Of a DNA stretch of 64,000 nt, positions 20,522 to 32,620 are shown piece by piece. Source of the DNA: Rhizobium sp. L1K21 (GTDB taxonomy: Bacteria > Pseudomonadota > Alphaproteobacteria > Rhizobiales > Rhizobiaceae); the NCBI RefSeq assembly GCF_024055895.1, contig NZ_JAMXLE010000004.1:62001-126000 (forward strand), written 5' to 3'. How positions within the stretch are numbered: the first letter of the stretch is position 1; each line of letters begins with the position of its first letter. The position numbers and the translations under genes are program-made. The notes below the pieces were generated by a model. The model saw nothing but the letters and a program-made list of their open reading frames with translations, searched no databases and was not told where the DNA came from.

Positions 20522-21066
20522 GGTTCTTCATGGCGGGAGGCAAGTCGGACGGTGGTTCCAAGGCGGGGATCAGGGCAGCGGTTGCGCTCACGCTTTTTCT
20601 TCTTGTGGGTTTTGCGCTTTATGTGGCTGACGAACAGTCCCGTTATCTCTGGATGAAATCTCTGCATGTGATTGCCGTGATTTCCTGGATGGCGGGCCTC
20701 TTTTATATGCCGCGGCTTTTCATCTATCACACCGGAGCAGCAGTTGGCAGTGAGGCCTCGGAAACGTTCAAAGTCATGGAACGGCGTTTGATGACTGTGA
20801 TCATGTGGCCGGCCATGGTTCTGAGCTGGGTCTTTGGTCTGTGGATGGCCTGGTTTGTCTTTGGCTTTCAGGGCGGATGGCTGCATATGAAGATCGCGGC
20901 AGTTGTTCTTTTGACAGTCGCCCATGTCCATCAGGCGAGATCAGTCCGTGCTTTCCACAACGATGAACGTTTGCACAGTGAGCGCTACTGGCGATTGATG
21001 AACGAGGTTCCAACGGTCCTGATGATCGTGATCGTCGTGCTGGTCATCGTCAAACCGTTTGGCTGA
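20518..21066 (+). CDS. hemJ: Protoporphyrinogen IX oxidase HemJ
   Basis: 182 residues, with GTG at 20518 overlapping the hemE stop (GTGA); an ATG at 20530 is an alternative start. HemJ oxidises protoporphyrinogen IX to protoporphyrin IX in the inner membrane. Four to five membrane helices are visible. The conserved histidine is in [27 protein letters not shown], and other family residues are in [10 protein letters not shown]-like, [18 protein letters not shown] and [12 protein letters not shown] segments. Its pairing with hemE supports a role in haem synthesis. Confidence 0.93.
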   Translation: MRFFMAGGKSDGGSKAGIRAAVALTLFLLVGFALYVADEQSRYLWMKSLHVIAVISWMAGLFYMPRLFIYHTGAAVGSEASETFKVMERRLMTVIMWPAMVLSWVFGLWMAWFVFGFQGGWLHMKIAAVVLLTVAHVHQARSVRAFHNDERLHSERYWRLMNEVPTVLMIVIVVLVIVKPFG

Positions 21067-21226
21067 TTTTACGAAGTTCTGATTAGGCTCTTGCACAAGC
21101 GCGCGGGAATCGCTATTTTCCGCGCAACCTTCTTTACGGGCGGATATTCTTGTCCACGGATCGCTTTCTTCAAAAGCTTATCCCAGTCGTTGGCCCGTTT
21201 TCCCTACAAACATAAAGTGCGATTTT

Positions 21227-22492
21227 ATGGCTGAAATGAAGCTGCAGGACCTCAAGAACAAGACACCAACCGATCTTCTGGCATTTGCCGAATCGCTGGA
21301 GGTCGAAAATGCCAGCGTGATGCGCAAACAGGAATTGATGTTTGCCATTTTGAAAGAGCTGGCGAGCCAGGATGTCGAGATTATCGGCGAAGGCGTTGTC
21401 GAGGTTCTTCAGGACGGGTTTGGATTTCTGCGTTCTGCGAATGCGAATTATCTTCCAGGTCCCGATGATATTTATATCTCTCCCTCGCAGATCCGCCGCT
21501 TTTCCCTGAAGACGGGCGATACGGTGGAAGGGCCTATTCGTGGACCGAAGGAAGGTGAACGCTATTTTGCGCTTCTCAAGGTCAATTCGATCAATTTCGA
21601 AGATCCGGAAAATATCCGCCACAAGGTGCACTTCGATAACCTGACACCGCTCTATCCAGACCAGCGGTTCAAGATGGAAATCGACAATCCCACCACGAAG
21701 GATATGTCGGCGCGCGTGATCGATCTCGTCGCACCCCTCGGCAAAGGGCAGCGTGGTCTGATTGTTGCACCGCCGAGAACCGGTAAAACCGTTCTTCTGC
21801 AGAACATTGCACATTCCATCACGGCCAACCATCCAGAGTGCTATCTGATCGTTCTTCTGATCGACGAGCGCCCCGAAGAAGTGACTGATATGCAGCGATC
21901 GGTGCGCGGCGAAGTGATTTCATCAACGTTCGATGAGCCGGCGACCCGTCACGTTCAGGTCGCCGAAATGGTGATCGAAAAGGCCAAGCGTCTGGTGGAA
22001 CATGGCCGGGATGTTGTTATCCTTCTCGATTCCATTACGCGTCTTGGCCGCGCCTATAACACGGTCGTTCCCTCTTCCGGTAAGGTTCTGACCGGTGGTG
22101 TTGATGCCAATGCATTGCAGCGGCCAAAGCGTTTCTTTGGCGCGGCGCGTAATATTGAAGAAGGCGGTTCGCTAACCATTATTGCAACCGCACTGATCGA
22201 TACCGGTAGCCGCATGGACGAAGTGATCTTCGAAGAGTTCAAGGGTACCGGCAACTCCGAAATCGTGCTTGATCGCAAGGTGGCTGACAAGCGTAACTTC
22301 CCTGCGATGGATATTCTGAAATCCGGGACGCGCAAGGAAGACCTGCTTGTGCCGCGTCAGGATCTCCAGAAGATATTTGTTCTTCGCCGGATTCTTGCGC
22401 CTATGGGTACGACAGATGCTATTGAATTCCTTATCGATAAGCTGAAACAGACGAAAAATAATGCAGAATTCTTCGATTCTATGAACACCTGA
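21227..22492 (+). CDS. rho: Transcription termination factor Rho
   Basis: 421 residues. Hexameric RNA-dependent ATPase that ends transcription. The N-terminal helical domain ([21 protein letters not shown]) and the cold-shock-like RNA-binding domain ([34 protein letters not shown]) are followed by the ATPase core: P-loop APPRTGKT near residue 183, Walker [18 protein letters not shown]-loop and R-loop ([30 protein letters not shown]). A terminator follows. The long 160-base gap from hemJ suggests its own promoter. Confidence 0.98.
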   Translation: MAEMKLQDLKNKTPTDLLAFAESLEVENASVMRKQELMFAILKELASQDVEIIGEGVVEVLQDGFGFLRSANANYLPGPDDIYISPSQIRRFSLKTGDTVEGPIRGPKEGERYFALLKVNSINFEDPENIRHKVHFDNLTPLYPDQRFKMEIDNPTTKDMSARVIDLVAPLGKGQRGLIVAPPRTGKTVLLQNIAHSITANHPECYLIVLLIDERPEEVTDMQRSVRGEVISSTFDEPATRHVQVAEMVIEKAKRLVEHGRDVVILLDSITRLGRAYNTVVPSSGKVLTGGVDANALQRPKRFFGAARNIEEGGSLTIIATALIDTGSRMDEVIFEEFKGTGNSEIVLDRKVADKRNFPAMDILKSGTRKEDLLVPRQDLQKIFVLRRILAPMGTTDAIEFLIDKLKQTKNNAEFFDSMNT

Positions 22493-22524
22493 TAATTAGC
22501 CGGATTCACAGTCGGAAATTGATC

Positions 22525-22552
22525 AAGGGGACCATTGGTGTCCCCTTTTCTT
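22525..22552 (+). terminator. Intrinsic terminator of rho
   Basis: 8-bp stem AAGGGGAC / GTCCCCTT with a 7-base loop, followed by TTCTTTGATTTT. It lies 33 bases past the rho stop. Confidence 0.82.
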
Positions 22553-22612
22553 TGATTTTCGTGACATTTTATGGCGTTGTATTTGAGACATGTGCCGTTT
22601 GGGAATGACACA

Positions 22613-23929
22613 GTGAGTTACCAGGATACGATTTACGCGCTCTCCAGCGGCGGCTTACCGTCAGGTGTTGCCACTATTCGTATTTCTGGGCCTTTGGCGA
22701 AAGAGGCTTGCCTGCGCGTCAGTGGTCGGGTTCCGTCGCCGAGAAACGCAAGTTATTTGCCGTTGCGCGATGCCGAAGGCCAGCTGCTGGACCGCGGACT
22801 TGTTATGTATTTCCCCGGACCTGCCTCTTTCACAGGCGAAGACTCTGTGGAGTTTCAGGTTCACGGAAGCCGTGCAGTGGTATCCGCCATTCTTGCACAG
22901 CTGGGGTCCTTCTCGGGTTTCAGGTTGGCGGAAGCCGGAGAATTCTCCCGGCGCGCTTTTGAAAACGGCAAACTTGATCTGGTCGAGATAGAGGGCCTGG
23001 GCGAACTCATCAATGCCGACACGCAGGCCCAGCGAAAGCAAGCGCTGCGTTTTGCCGAGGGCGGAGCGTCCGCGCGTTATCAATCGTGGATGGAGACGTT
23101 ATCCTTTGCCCGCGCGATGATCGAGGCGGAGCTCGATTTTTCTGATGAAGGTGATATTCCAGGTGCGGTATCTGACCAGATTTGGCCGCAGCTTGAAACT
23201 CTGCTGGAAGAAATGAACGAGTCGCTGGCCGGCCTTCACGTTCATGAAATCGTTCGTGAAGGATTTCGCGTTGTTATTGTGGGCCCGCCCAATGTTGGCA
23301 AGTCGAGCTTGCTGAACCATCTTGCCAAGCGCGATGTTGCTATCGTGACCGATATCGCTGGCACGACCCGCGATGTTATCGCGGTTGATCTCGATCTTGG
23401 TGGTGTCAAGATTTGTCTTGTGGACACTGCCGGGATTCGTGATACAGAAGACCCGGTTGAACGGGCGGGTATTGAACGCACGTCGCGGGAACTGGACAAA
23501 GCAGATTTGGTTCTGGTTTTAGACAGTGGCGAAGCAGACGGTGTTCTGCAACTGCATGCCGATGTCGAGACATTACGCGTTCGCACAAAGGTGGATCTTG
23601 ACCGTGACGTTTCGTTAGGAGGATATGACCTCGCTATCTCCGTGAAGACGGGTGATGGTGTCGATTCGCTGCTGGAACGAATTCAATCTGTCGCTGCGCG
23701 ATATTCGCAGGCCAGCGAAGGCTCAATTGTTCTCAACCAACGACATAAAGAGCATGTCGAAAATTCGGTGCGTTTTCTGGCTGCGGCCCTCACGCAGAAG
23801 GGCGAAGGTCTAGAGTTGACCGCAGAATATTTACGAAATGCGGCTGATGAGTTGGGTCGAATTACAGGTGTGGTGAGCGCCGATGCTCTACTCGGCGTCA
23901 TTTTTTCGAAGTTTTGCGTGGGCAAGTAG
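22613..23929 (+). CDS. mnmE: tRNA uridine-5-carboxymethylaminomethyl synthesis GTPase MnmE
   Basis: 438 residues from the GTG at 22613 ([13 protein letters not shown]). An ATG at 22571 would add 14 residues not seen in the family, so the GTG is preferred. With MnmG it modifies wobble U34 of several tRNAs. The N-terminal folate-binding domain ([36 protein letters not shown]) leads to the G domain: [12 protein letters not shown] near residue 223, [27 protein letters not shown]. The C-terminus FCVGK keeps the catalytic Cys. It is followed by mnmG. Confidence 0.95.
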   Translation: MSYQDTIYALSSGGLPSGVATIRISGPLAKEACLRVSGRVPSPRNASYLPLRDAEGQLLDRGLVMYFPGPASFTGEDSVEFQVHGSRAVVSAILAQLGSFSGFRLAEAGEFSRRAFENGKLDLVEIEGLGELINADTQAQRKQALRFAEGGASARYQSWMETLSFARAMIEAELDFSDEGDIPGAVSDQIWPQLETLLEEMNESLAGLHVHEIVREGFRVVIVGPPNVGKSSLLNHLAKRDVAIVTDIAGTTRDVIAVDLDLGGVKICLVDTAGIRDTEDPVERAGIERTSRELDKADLVLVLDSGEADGVLQLHADVETLRVRTKVDLDRDVSLGGYDLAISVKTGDGVDSLLERIQSVAARYSQASEGSIVLNQRHKEHVENSVRFLAAALTQKGEGLELTAEYLRNAADELGRITGVVSADALLGVIFSKFCVGK

Positions 23930-23970
23930 AAAAGCCAAGGGCAAATTTCGATTCGGTACCGGAGCGATTT

Positions 23971-25842
23971 ATGAAGCAAGATTATGATGTGATCGTTATT
24001 GGCGGTGGGCATGCGGGCTGCGAAGCGGCGAGTGCTTCGGCGCGCGCCGGCGCACGAACAGCGCTCATTACGCAGAAAATCGCCTCGATTGGCATGATGT
24101 CGTGCAATCCAGCCATTGGCGGTTTGGGCAAGGGTCACCTTGTGCGGGAGATTGATGCGCTTGATGGTTTAATGGGGCGTGTTGCTGACAAAGCCGGGAT
24201 ACAGTTCCGGCTTTTGAACCGCAAGAAGGGTCCGGCGGTTCGTGGCCCTAGAACGCAAGCCGACCGAAAGCTCTACCGCGAAGAGATGCAGCGGCTGATT
24301 TTGGAAACACCAAATCTCGAGGTTCTTGAGGGAGAGGTGTTCGACATCCACATTTCAAACGGTATGGTTACGGGCGTTGTGTTGTCGGATGGCCGAGCGT
24401 TTCGATGCAGCAGCGTTGTGGTGACGACTGGTACGTTCCTGAGAGGAATGATTCACATCGGTAACGAAAGATACCCTGCAGGTCGCATGGGGGAAGGCCC
24501 CAGTGTCGTGCTCTCGAATACCTTTTCCAGGCTCGGCCTGCGTCTCGGCCGCTTGAAAACGGGCACGCCGGCACGTTTGGATGGTCGAACCATCGAGTGG
24601 GATAAAATCGGGAAACAGGAAGCCGATTCGGACCCGCAACCATTTTCGTTTATGACCGACATGATTACAACGCCGCAAATCGCATGCGGTGTTACGCGGA
24701 CGACACCGGAAACGCATCGCATCATACGCGAGAATATCCATCTTTCTGCGATGTATTCGGGACAAATTGAAGGGGTTGGGCCGCGCTATTGTCCATCCAT
24801 CGAAGATAAGATTGTGCGCTTTGGAGATCGCGACGGGCACCAGGTCTTTTTGGAGCCGGAAGGCCTTGATGACCATACTGTCTATCCCAATGGCATTTCC
24901 ACTTCACTTCCCGTTTCCGTTCAGCAGCAGTATATACGATCCATTCCCGGGCTTGAGGCTGTTGAAATTCTGCAACCCGGCTATGCCATCGAATACGATC
25001 ACATTGATCCACGTGAACTTGATTCCACGTTGAATCTCAAGAAAGTCAATGGGTTATACCTCGCTGGTCAGATTAATGGAACCACAGGCTACGAGGAGGC
25101 GGGCGCGCAGGGTCTGGTCGCTGGATTGAACGCAGCACGGTTCTCCGGGGGGCAAAAGGGCGTTATCTTCAGTCGCTCGGAATCCTATATCGGCGTTATG
25201 ATTGATGATCTGACGTCCTTTGGGGTGACAGAGCCTTACAGGATGTTCACCTCGCGCGCCGAATTCCGTCTCTACCTCAGGGCTGACAATGCTGATGTGA
25301 GGCTCACGCCGCGCGCAATACAGTTGGGAATTGCCAATTCGGATCGCGTCGCCCGGTTCACTCAGTTCCAGGAGGAATTGAGTCGCATCCGTAACGTGTT
25401 GCAGAATGTGAGCGTATCACCGAGTGAAGCATCCAAGTTGGGTATCAGGATTAACCAAGACGGAATCCGGCGTAGCGCCTTCGATCTTCTATCATTCCCG
25501 GACGTGAATCTAGATGCTCTTCGTCCCGTTCTTCCGGACGTGGGCGATATTCGTCCTGTCGTGCTGGATGCGGTCGAAATCGAGGCATCTTATGCTGTCT
25601 ATATTGAGAGACAGAAGTCCGATGTTCTTGAGCTCCAACGAGACGAACGTTTGGAGATTTCAGAAGAGTTTGACTATTCACGTCTTTCAGGCCTTTCGAA
25701 CGAGTTGCTGCAAAAGCTGAAAACAATTCAGCCCCGTAATGTGGCGCAGGCGAAGAAGATTGAAGGTATGACCCCTGCCGCATTGGCACTCATTGCTGCC
25801 TGGATCAAGCGGGATCGCCGGCAGCACACTGAGGCGGCTTAA
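23971..25842 (+). CDS. mnmG: tRNA uridine-5-carboxymethylaminomethyl modification enzyme MnmG (GidA)
   Basis: 623 residues from the ATG at 23971 ([20 protein letters not shown]), with GGAG upstream; the frame is open further upstream, overlapping mnmE. The FAD-binding [10 protein letters not shown] and the signature [26 protein letters not shown] are complete, and the second signature [20 protein letters not shown] is present. The C-terminal helical domain ends [22 protein letters not shown]. Partner of MnmE and close to parAB as in many bacteria. Confidence 0.97.
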   Translation: MKQDYDVIVIGGGHAGCEAASASARAGARTALITQKIASIGMMSCNPAIGGLGKGHLVREIDALDGLMGRVADKAGIQFRLLNRKKGPAVRGPRTQADRKLYREEMQRLILETPNLEVLEGEVFDIHISNGMVTGVVLSDGRAFRCSSVVVTTGTFLRGMIHIGNERYPAGRMGEGPSVVLSNTFSRLGLRLGRLKTGTPARLDGRTIEWDKIGKQEADSDPQPFSFMTDMITTPQIACGVTRTTPETHRIIRENIHLSAMYSGQIEGVGPRYCPSIEDKIVRFGDRDGHQVFLEPEGLDDHTVYPNGISTSLPVSVQQQYIRSIPGLEAVEILQPGYAIEYDHIDPRELDSTLNLKKVNGLYLAGQINGTTGYEEAGAQGLVAGLNAARFSGGQKGVIFSRSESYIGVMIDDLTSFGVTEPYRMFTSRAEFRLYLRADNADVRLTPRAIQLGIANSDRVARFTQFQEELSRIRNVLQNVSVSPSEASKLGIRINQDGIRRSAFDLLSFPDVNLDALRPVLPDVGDIRPVVLDAVEIEASYAVYIERQKSDVLELQRDERLEISEEFDYSRLSGLSNELLQKLKTIQPRNVAQAKKIEGMTPAALALIAAWIKRDRRQHTEAA

Positions 25843-25843
25843 G

Positions 25844-26482
25844 ATGTCCAGGGACTTGAATGCTATCGGCTTGCGTGTTTCACGTGAAACGATGGAGCGC
25901 TTGCATCTATTTTGCGATCTTTTTCAGAAGTGGGCAAAAGCGATCAATCTCGTGGCGCCGTCAACACTCGGTGACATGTGGTCCCGGCATGTTCTGGACA
26001 GCGCTCAGGTATACGCGCTTAATAAAGGTCCGAATATGTGGTTGGATCTGGGCAGTGGTGGCGGATTTCCGGGTGTCGTGACCGCTATTCTGTTGGCCGA
26101 ATCCTCTGAAGGTTGGGTTCACCTCATTGAGAGCAATCATAAGAAGGCGTCGTTTCTTCGGACAGCGCTCCGCGAAACGGGCGCAAGAGGGTCTGTTCAT
26201 CCGCTGCGGATAGAAGATGCGTCCAGCGAATTTCCCAAATGTGATGCAATCTCTGCACGCGCTCTGGCTGATTTGCCTCAACTGCTTCAGTTTTCTTCTC
26301 CCTGGATGTCTGCTGGCACGCAGACAAGAGCTTTTTTTCATAAAGGGCGGGATTACATGTTGGAAGTTGAAAAAGCGCGTGGCGAATGGTCTTTTGATTT
26401 GGTAGTACATAAGAGCGCAGTCGAAGCAGATTCCTGCGTGCTTGAAATCTCGAACGTGTCGAGACTGACCCATCAACGGTGA
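25844..26482 (+). CDS. rsmG: 16S rRNA (guanine(527)-N(7))-methyltransferase RsmG (GidB)
   Basis: 212 residues from the ATG at 25844, one base after the mnmG stop. It methylates G527 of 16S rRNA using SAM. The SAM site [21 protein letters not shown] is intact, with [20 protein letters not shown] after it and [14 protein letters not shown]. The codons for RVSRET contain a parS-like site (25876-25891). An mnmG-rsmG-parA-parB order is the classical origin-proximal cluster. Confidence 0.95.
   Translation: MSRDLNAIGLRVSRETMERLHLFCDLFQKWAKAINLVAPSTLGDMWSRHVLDSAQVYALNKGPNMWLDLGSGGGFPGVVTAILLAESSEGWVHLIESNHKKASFLRTALRETGARGSVHPLRIEDASSEFPKCDAISARALADLPQLLQFSSPWMSAGTQTRAFFHKGRDYMLEVEKARGEWSFDLVVHKSAVEADSCVLEISNVSRLTHQR
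25876..25891 (+). other. parS-like site 2 (inside rsmG)
   Basis: 15 of 16 matches to TGTTTCACGTGAAACA; only the last base differs (G for A). It lies about 0.6 kb before parA. Confidence 0.88.
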
Positions 26483-26491
26483 GAACGGCTT

Positions 26492-27286
26492 ATGTCTGCC
26501 TATCGAAATCGGATTATTACCATCGCAAACCAAAAGGGCGGAGTTGGTAAAACGACGACCGCGATCAATCTCGCGACTGCCCTAGCTGCGATCGGCGAAA
26601 AGGTCTTGATTATTGATCTTGATCCTCAAGGAAATGCCAGCACTGGGCTTGGTGTGTCCCGCCAAAGCCGCAAGATATCATCTTATGATGTGCTGATCGG
26701 AACGAGCGGTATTGCCGATGCGGTCCAGGAGACTGCTGTTCCCAATCTGCATGTCGTTCCATCCACGATGGATATGCTTGGCGTCGAAATGGAGATTGGT
26801 CAGGCTTCCGATCGCGTGTTCAGGCTGCGTCGCGCCCTGGTTTCGACCAAGGCGCATGAATACAGCTATATTCTGGTCGATTGCCCACCCAGTTTCAATC
26901 TCTTGACCATGAATGCCATGGCCGCTGCGCATTCGGTACTCGTTCCGCTTCAATGTGAGTTTTTTGCCTTGGAGGGTTTGAGCCAACTTCTTGAAACTAT
27001 TCAGCAAATTCGATCGACTGTAAATCCCCAGCTGGATATTCAGGGTATCGTTCTCACAATGTATGATGCGCGCAATAATCTGGCGCAGCAGGTTGTCAAT
27101 GACGTGCGTGAGCACCTCGGTGACAAGGTTTATCAGACGCTTATTCCACGCAATGTGCGTGTTTCAGAGGCACCGTCTTACGGGAAGCCCGCTATTCTTT
27201 ATGATCTCAAATGCGCTGGCAGTCAGGCGTATTTGCAGTTAGCCTCTGAGGTCATCCAGCGCGAGCGCCAGCGTTTAGCGGCATAA
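26492..27286 (+). CDS. parA: Chromosome partitioning ATPase ParA
   Basis: 264 residues. It drives movement of origin-proximal parS-ParB complexes. The deviant Walker A motif KGGVGKTTT holds both lysines (Lys15 and Lys20), the A' motif is LIIDLDPQGNAS, and Walker B is YILVDCPPSFNLLT. No N-terminal HTH, so this is the chromosomal (short) type. It starts 9 bases after rsmG and 32 bases before parB. Confidence 0.97.
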   Translation: MSAYRNRIITIANQKGGVGKTTTAINLATALAAIGEKVLIIDLDPQGNASTGLGVSRQSRKISSYDVLIGTSGIADAVQETAVPNLHVVPSTMDMLGVEMEIGQASDRVFRLRRALVSTKAHEYSYILVDCPPSFNLLTMNAMAAAHSVLVPLQCEFFALEGLSQLLETIQQIRSTVNPQLDIQGIVLTMYDARNNLAQQVVNDVREHLGDKVYQTLIPRNVRVSEAPSYGKPAILYDLKCAGSQAYLQLASEVIQRERQRLAA

Positions 27287-27318
27287 CGTTTCGAACCCGA
27301 TACAAACGGAGCTTAATT

Positions 27319-28209
27319 ATGGAAGAAGACCAGTCAAAACGGCGTTTGGGCCGAGGCCTGGCTGCGTTGATCGGTGAGATGGACCAGCCGATACCGCTCG
27401 GCGGCGAGCAGCGTACGGCGGTGAGTGCGGACAGAAACGTTCCGATCGAATATGTTGTGCGCAATCCTCGCAACCCCCGCAGGAGCTTTAACGAGGAGGA
27501 ACTGCAGGATCTTGCAACCTCCGTTCGTCAGCATGGCATCGTACAGCCGGTTGTAGTGCGGAGCATTGAAGGCGGACATTTTGAGATCATCGCTGGCGAG
27601 CGGCGATGGCGCGCGGCTCAGTTGGCGGGTTTCACCGAGATTCCGGTTATTATTCGGGATGTTGATGATCGCACCGCTCTGGAATTGGCTATTGTCGAAA
27701 ATGTCCAACGCTCCGATCTTAATCCGGTTGAAGAAGCGTTGGGTTACGAGCAGCTGATTGCAGAACACGGCTACACCCAAAACGATCTTGGTGACATCAT
27801 TGGCAAGAGCCGCAGCCATGTTGCAAACAGTTTGCGCTTGTTGAAGCTGCCAGAACCGGTTCGTGATATGCTTTCTTCCGGCGCGTTGTCTGCCGGCCAC
27901 GCCCGGGCGCTGATTCCGACATCAAATCCTGTCGCATTGGCAAATACGATTGTATCAAAGGGGCTTTCTGTTCGTGATACGGAGCGCCTTGCACAGAATG
28001 ACATCCGTTCACAGGAAAATCCGGATGGGTCGGCGGCAAAGCCCAAGCAATCAAAAGACGCAGATACGCTTGCGCTGGAGAAAACACTGTCTGACAGCCT
28101 GGGTCTCGATGTTTCGGTGATCCACAAACAAAATGGCGGACAGGTTCGAATCGCCTATAAGACTCTAGAACAACTGGAGGAAATATGCCGGTTGCTGGAG
28201 CGTCGTTAG
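27319..28209 (+). CDS. parB: Chromosome partitioning protein ParB
   Basis: 296 residues. CTP-dependent clamp that loads at parS. The N-terminal ParA-contact motif is RRLGRGLAALIGE. The ParB/Srx domain contains RNPRNPRRSFNEEELQDLATSV and the CTP-binding EIIAGERRWRAAQLAG near residues 90-103. The HTH region is GYTQNDLGDIIGKSRSHVANSLRLLKLP. The C-terminal dimer region ends VRIAYKTLEQLEEICRLLE. Three sites matching its target are found in the window. Confidence 0.97.
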   Translation: MEEDQSKRRLGRGLAALIGEMDQPIPLGGEQRTAVSADRNVPIEYVVRNPRNPRRSFNEEELQDLATSVRQHGIVQPVVVRSIEGGHFEIIAGERRWRAAQLAGFTEIPVIIRDVDDRTALELAIVENVQRSDLNPVEEALGYEQLIAEHGYTQNDLGDIIGKSRSHVANSLRLLKLPEPVRDMLSSGALSAGHARALIPTSNPVALANTIVSKGLSVRDTERLAQNDIRSQENPDGSAAKPKQSKDADTLALEKTLSDSLGLDVSVIHKQNGGQVRIAYKTLEQLEEICRLLERR

Positions 28210-28280
28210 GTCGCTGATTTTGCTAACATTTTGCATCACAAATTTGTTGGCAGTGTAGTTATTTAGCCGGCGTAATAGTG

Positions 28281-29327
28281 TTATCGACGCGCGTTCAGTC
28301 GCGCGGATTGCAGCGTGATCGATAACAGGAGTTGCAAGGCAACGCTTTCTTCAATGCTGGCATTTTGCCGCGACTGGAGGATGCAACTCTGCAGTCGCTC
28401 CAGTTCACGTTTAACGCTGGCTGCCGGCCAGGTCGAGAGGGCGCGCTCGATGATCGGGCGCTTTTTGAAGTGAAGGCCCCGTGCATATTTGGCAAGGGCC
28501 GCAGGCGGGGCCATATGCCCTTCATCCATTTCTGCTCGAATGCTGTCGATCATCTGGAACTGCCGCAGGACGCCTTGAAGTACGAGGAAGATCGGCGTCT
28601 TCGACGCACTGATTTTGCGGACTGCGTGGAGAAGGCCCGATTTGTCACCGCTGAGCACGGCGTTGACGGCATCATCAACCGAAAGACCGCTGGCATCGCC
28701 GATAATGGCGGTTACATGATGTTCTTCAATCACGTCTTCGTTCAGGCAATAGAGCGCCAGTTTTTCTATTTCGTTGCGGCTTGCCTTGCGATCCCCTCCC
28801 AATTGGGAGAGCAGGATAGACCGCGCTGCTGATGAGATACGCAGCTGAAATTGCTGCAATATTTCGTCGAGGAGTGTGTTGAGCGCCTTTGTGTCGTCGG
28901 CATAGCAAGGAACGGATGTAATATTCCTTTGGGTCGCTGCGAGTTTTCTGAGTGCGGCGTTTTTCTTAAGGTCAGCCGCCTCAATGATGATCCACGTGGA
29001 ATTAGGAAGATCTTCGCAGAGGATGTTCAGCCCGTCCAGGAGCTGCTTTTCGTTGGCGGCACCCTTGATCCAGATAAGTTTCTCTCCGCCGAAAAGTCCG
29101 ATGGAATTTGCCTCGTCGACCAATCGTCCCGTGTCCGAGGTCAGGTCGTTGGCCGTCAGGTGAACAACGGCGAAAGGGTCGTCCAGCGGCACGCCAGTTC
29201 GCGTCGCGGATTTCTGCGCACGTTCCGATACGAGGCCGAGGTCCGGTCCAAAGAAGAGAAGAATGCGCGGCAGCGACGCGGAGCTTGCAAGCAGACGGTC
29301 AAAATCGTGCGACTTCAGCTCCGTCAT
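28281..29327 (-). CDS. holA: DNA polymerase III delta subunit
   Basis: 348 residues. The clamp-loader wrench subunit that opens the beta clamp. HolA is poorly conserved, but [13 protein letters not shown] at the start, LFFGPDLGLVSERA, the segment SQLGGDRKASRNEIEKLALYC and the C-terminal helices fit the family. It overlaps lptE by four bases (ATGA, 29324-29327). leuS-lptE-holA is a classic order in proteobacteria. It converges on parB across a 71-base gap with no clear terminator. Confidence 0.92.
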   Translation of the reverse strand: MTELKSHDFDRLLASSASLPRILLFFGPDLGLVSERAQKSATRTGVPLDDPFAVVHLTANDLTSDTGRLVDEANSIGLFGGEKLIWIKGAANEKQLLDGLNILCEDLPNSTWIIIEAADLKKNAALRKLAATQRNITSVPCYADDTKALNTLLDEILQQFQLRISSAARSILLSQLGGDRKASRNEIEKLALYCLNEDVIEEHHVTAIIGDASGLSVDDAVNAVLSGDKSGLLHAVRKISASKTPIFLVLQGVLRQFQMIDSIRAEMDEGHMAPPAALAKYARGLHFKKRPIIERALSTWPAASVKRELERLQSCILQSRQNASIEESVALQLLLSITLQSARLNARR

Positions 29328-29851
29328 TGGCCCTGTCGTGACAGCATGATCGCAACGTCAGAGCGTATGAACTGCGCCAATTCACGGCTTGCCCGCATTT
29401 TGGCGTCTCGAAGCGCTCTCACGCGGGCAAAATCCTGGTCCAGGTCATCGATCAGCGCCGTCACCTCTTTCCTGCCCTTTCCGATCACCTTCTGATCAGA
29501 CAAGCGCTCCAACGTATAGGTTCCGGTGACAGTCATTCTGCCGGCGATATTGGTCCCCAGCGAGGCATCGTAAACGACCTCACTTGCGCCTGAACCGACC
29601 TGCAGATTCAATTTGTAGACCGGAACAGCCGGTTGTGATGCGCCGCCATAGAAGAGGAATATCAATTCATTCCGCACGGCCTGCTGATCTGGATTGTTTT
29701 CCACCTGTGAAATGGAGACAGATGCAAGTTCAGCGTTGGTTGTGGTGTCCAAAAGCGGTCGCACCTGGCAGGCGGCAAGGCCTGTCAAAAGCGCCATGAA
29801 GACAGCGATTTTCTTTGCCGCAGAAAGGACTGTTCCGTTAAACCACAACAT
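29324..29851 (-). CDS. lptE: LPS-assembly lipoprotein LptE
   Basis: 175 residues. A signal peptide ends in the lipobox LAAC with Cys28 as the lipidated residue. LptE plugs LptD in the outer membrane and helps place lipopolysaccharide. The mature part is divergent (VRPLLD..., [49 protein letters not shown]), as is usual for LptE. The start overlaps the end of leuS by 14 bases and the stop overlaps holA. Confidence 0.9.
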   Translation of the reverse strand: MLWFNGTVLSAAKKIAVFMALLTGLAACQVRPLLDTTTNAELASVSISQVENNPDQQAVRNELIFLFYGGASQPAVPVYKLNLQVGSGASEVVYDASLGTNIAGRMTVTGTYTLERLSDQKVIGKGRKEVTALIDDLDQDFARVRALRDAKMRASRELAQFIRSDVAIMLSRQGQ

Positions 29852-32468
29852 TCACAATCCTCTTTGGTACGACCACGATTTTCTTCGGCTGCTGTCCGTC
29901 CAGTGCATTTTGCACAAAATCCAGGGCAAGCACAGCAGCCTCAACTTCATTCTGATGGGCGTCGCGTGCGATTGTCAATTCTCCACGTTTCTTGCCGTTG
30001 ATTTGAACCGGCAACGTGATTTCGCTCTCCACAACCAGCGCCGTGTCGAATTGGGGCCATGCGGCTTTGGCCACAAGGCCTCCTGTACCGATAAGGTTCC
30101 AGCATTCTTCGGCCAGATGTGGCATAATAGGCGCGATAATCTGAACCAGAATGCAGGAAGCGTCGCGAACGGCTGCCACATAGGCTTCATCTGCCTTGCC
30201 CTCTGCGACCTTGGTCAAAGGTGCTGCGAGCGCATTCAACAGTTCGTAGATACGCGCCACGGCCTTGTTGAAGGCGAGTTTGTCGAAGTCTTCGCCGACA
30301 GCCTTCAGCGTTTTGTGGGCGGCTTGCGAGACCGCGAGCGCTTCGCCCTCAGACGCCGGATTGGCAGCGATTTCGCTCAAGTGGGGAGCTGCCTCCCCGA
30401 TTAGCCGCCAAAGCCGCTGCACGAAGCGGTGTGAGCCCTCCACGCCCGATTCAGTCCAGATAACATCGCGATCTGGCGGCGAGTCCGACAGAACGAAGAA
30501 GCGCGCAGTGTCAGAGCCGTAGGATGCCAGAATGTCATCAGGATCGACGACATTCTTCTTCGATTTCGACATCTTCTCGATGGAGCCGATCGTCACCTCT
30601 TCATTGGAGCTGAGCAGGAAAGCGCGGCGCGTGCCATCGTTTTCTTCAATTCGAATATCGGCAGGGGCGATCCATTGGCCATTCATGCCGCTGCCGAGGC
30701 GATAGGTTTCGTGAACCACCATGCCCTGGGTAAACAGGCCTTTGAACGGCTCTTTCAGGTTCACATGGCCGGTTTCCTTCATCGCCCGCGTAAAGAAGCG
30801 GGAGTAAAGAAGATGCAAAATGGCGTGTTCAATGCCGCCGATATACTGGTCGACGGGCAGCCAGCCATTGGCTGCTTCCGGTTCTGTGGGCGCATCCGCC
30901 CATGGTGCGGTAAAGCGGGCAAAATACCAACTGGAATCGACGAATGTGTCCATCGTGTCGGTTTCACGTAAAGCGTTCTTTCCACAATGCGGGCAGGACA
31001 CCTGGCGCCACGTGGGATGGCGATCCAGCGGATTGCCCGGCTTATCGAACGTTACGTCATCTGGCAACTGAACCGGCAAATCCTGTTTCGGGACCGGAAC
31101 AATACCGCAATCCTCGCAATGAATCACCGGAATCGGGCAGCCCCAATAGCGCTGGCGTGAGATGCCCCAATCGCGCAGGCGGTAATTGACCTTGCGCTCA
31201 GCGCGCGGACTGCCGTTGAACATCTCGGCTTCCAGGCGTGATGCAATTTCCTCAAACGCTGCTTCTGTGGTCATGCCGTTCAGGAAGCGTGAATTGATCA
31301 TCACGCCATCGTCGGTGAAGGCTTCGTCGCCGATCTCGAATGTGGATGCATCGGCATCAGCCGGCATCACAACGGGGGTCACCGGCAACCCGTATTTGCG
31401 GGCGAAATCGAGGTCGCGCTGGTCCCCTGCCGGGCAGCCGAAAATGGCGCCAGTGCCGTAGTCCATCAATACGAAATTGGCGACATAGACCGGCAGTTCC
31501 CAATCAGGGTCCAGCGGGTGGCGCACCTTAATACCGGTGTCCATGCCCTTCTTTTCAGCCGTTTCGAGTGCGGCCAGCGAGGTGCCGGTCTTGCGGCACT
31601 CGTCGGCGAAGGCTGCAACTTCGGGGTTGGACTGCGCGATATGAAGCGCCAACGGATGATCAGCGGCAATTGCGAGGAACGATGCGCCAAACAGTGTGTC
31701 GGGACGTGTCGTGTAGACCGTCACTTCCTTGAATTCACCAGCGGCGGCATCGCTGACCACTTCCCAGCGCAGGGTCAAACCTTCCGATCGGCCGATCCAG
31801 TTCTTCTGCATCAATCGAACCTTCTCAGGCCACTGATCCAGCGTATCGAGCGACTCCAGAAGATCCTGCGCAAAATCTGTAATCTTGAAGAACCACTGCG
31901 TCAGTTCACGCTGTTCGACCAGCGCGCCCGAGCGCCATCCCCTGCCCTCAATCACCTGTTCATTCGCCAAAACGGTCTGATCGACCGGGTCCCAATTGAC
32001 CTTTGATTTCTTGCGGTAAATCAGGCCTTTTTCCAGGAAGTCGAGGAAAAGATGTTGCTGGCGGTGGTAGTATTCGACATCGCAGGTTGCGAATTCGCGC
32101 GACCAATCCAGCGAAAGGCCCAGCGACTTCAGCTGCTTGCGCATTGTCGCAATGTTTTCGTAGGTCCAGGCCTTGGGATGGGTCTTGTTCTGCATGGCAG
32201 CGTTTTCAGCCGGCATACCGAATGCGTCCCAACCCATCGGGTGGAGAACGTTGAACCCGCGGGCGCGCTTGTAGCGCGCTACCACGTCACCCATCGCGTA
32301 GTTGCGAACATGGCCCATGTGAATGCGGCCCGACGGATAGGGAAACATCTCGAGGACATAGTATTTGTCGCGCGGATCGTTGTTGTCCGTCGTGAATATA
32401 TCGGCCTCGTTCCATTTCGCCTGCCAGCGGGGTTCCACTTCACGTGGATTATAGCGTTCGACTGCCAT
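29838..32468 (-). CDS. leuS: Leucyl-tRNA synthetase
   Basis: 876 residues, class I synthetase. The HIGH-type motif is [19 protein letters not shown] near residue 46, the KMSKS motif is KMSKSKKN near residue 632. A CP1 editing domain ([21 protein letters not shown]) lies between them. Full length with the C-terminal domain ([19 protein letters not shown]). First gene of leuS-lptE-holA and divergent from the YggS gene. Confidence 0.98.
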   Translation of the reverse strand: MAVERYNPREVEPRWQAKWNEADIFTTDNNDPRDKYYVLEMFPYPSGRIHMGHVRNYAMGDVVARYKRARGFNVLHPMGWDAFGMPAENAAMQNKTHPKAWTYENIATMRKQLKSLGLSLDWSREFATCDVEYYHRQQHLFLDFLEKGLIYRKKSKVNWDPVDQTVLANEQVIEGRGWRSGALVEQRELTQWFFKITDFAQDLLESLDTLDQWPEKVRLMQKNWIGRSEGLTLRWEVVSDAAAGEFKEVTVYTTRPDTLFGASFLAIAADHPLALHIAQSNPEVAAFADECRKTGTSLAALETAEKKGMDTGIKVRHPLDPDWELPVYVANFVLMDYGTGAIFGCPAGDQRDLDFARKYGLPVTPVVMPADADASTFEIGDEAFTDDGVMINSRFLNGMTTEAAFEEIASRLEAEMFNGSPRAERKVNYRLRDWGISRQRYWGCPIPVIHCEDCGIVPVPKQDLPVQLPDDVTFDKPGNPLDRHPTWRQVSCPHCGKNALRETDTMDTFVDSSWYFARFTAPWADAPTEPEAANGWLPVDQYIGGIEHAILHLLYSRFFTRAMKETGHVNLKEPFKGLFTQGMVVHETYRLGSGMNGQWIAPADIRIEENDGTRRAFLLSSNEEVTIGSIEKMSKSKKNVVDPDDILASYGSDTARFFVLSDSPPDRDVIWTESGVEGSHRFVQRLWRLIGEAAPHLSEIAANPASEGEALAVSQAAHKTLKAVGEDFDKLAFNKAVARIYELLNALAAPLTKVAEGKADEAYVAAVRDASCILVQIIAPIMPHLAEECWNLIGTGGLVAKAAWPQFDTALVVESEITLPVQINGKKRGELTIARDAHQNEVEAAVLALDFVQNALDGQQPKKIVVVPKRIVNVVV

Positions 32469-32620
32469 GAGTTTTCTTATTCCGGATTTGAAGCATTCTG
32501 AAAATAGGCCAGACCTTCACCACGAAATGCCCATATCGTCAAGGTTTGCGGGTCAAATGCTTGGACTTTTGGATGCATGGCGCGTAAACAGTGCGAAATC
32601 GTGTTTGAGGATGGATATTC

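Noticed and set aside
25005-25020. CACGTG in mnmG as a parS site
   Set aside because: Only 12 of 16 matches; outside the core the fit is poor.
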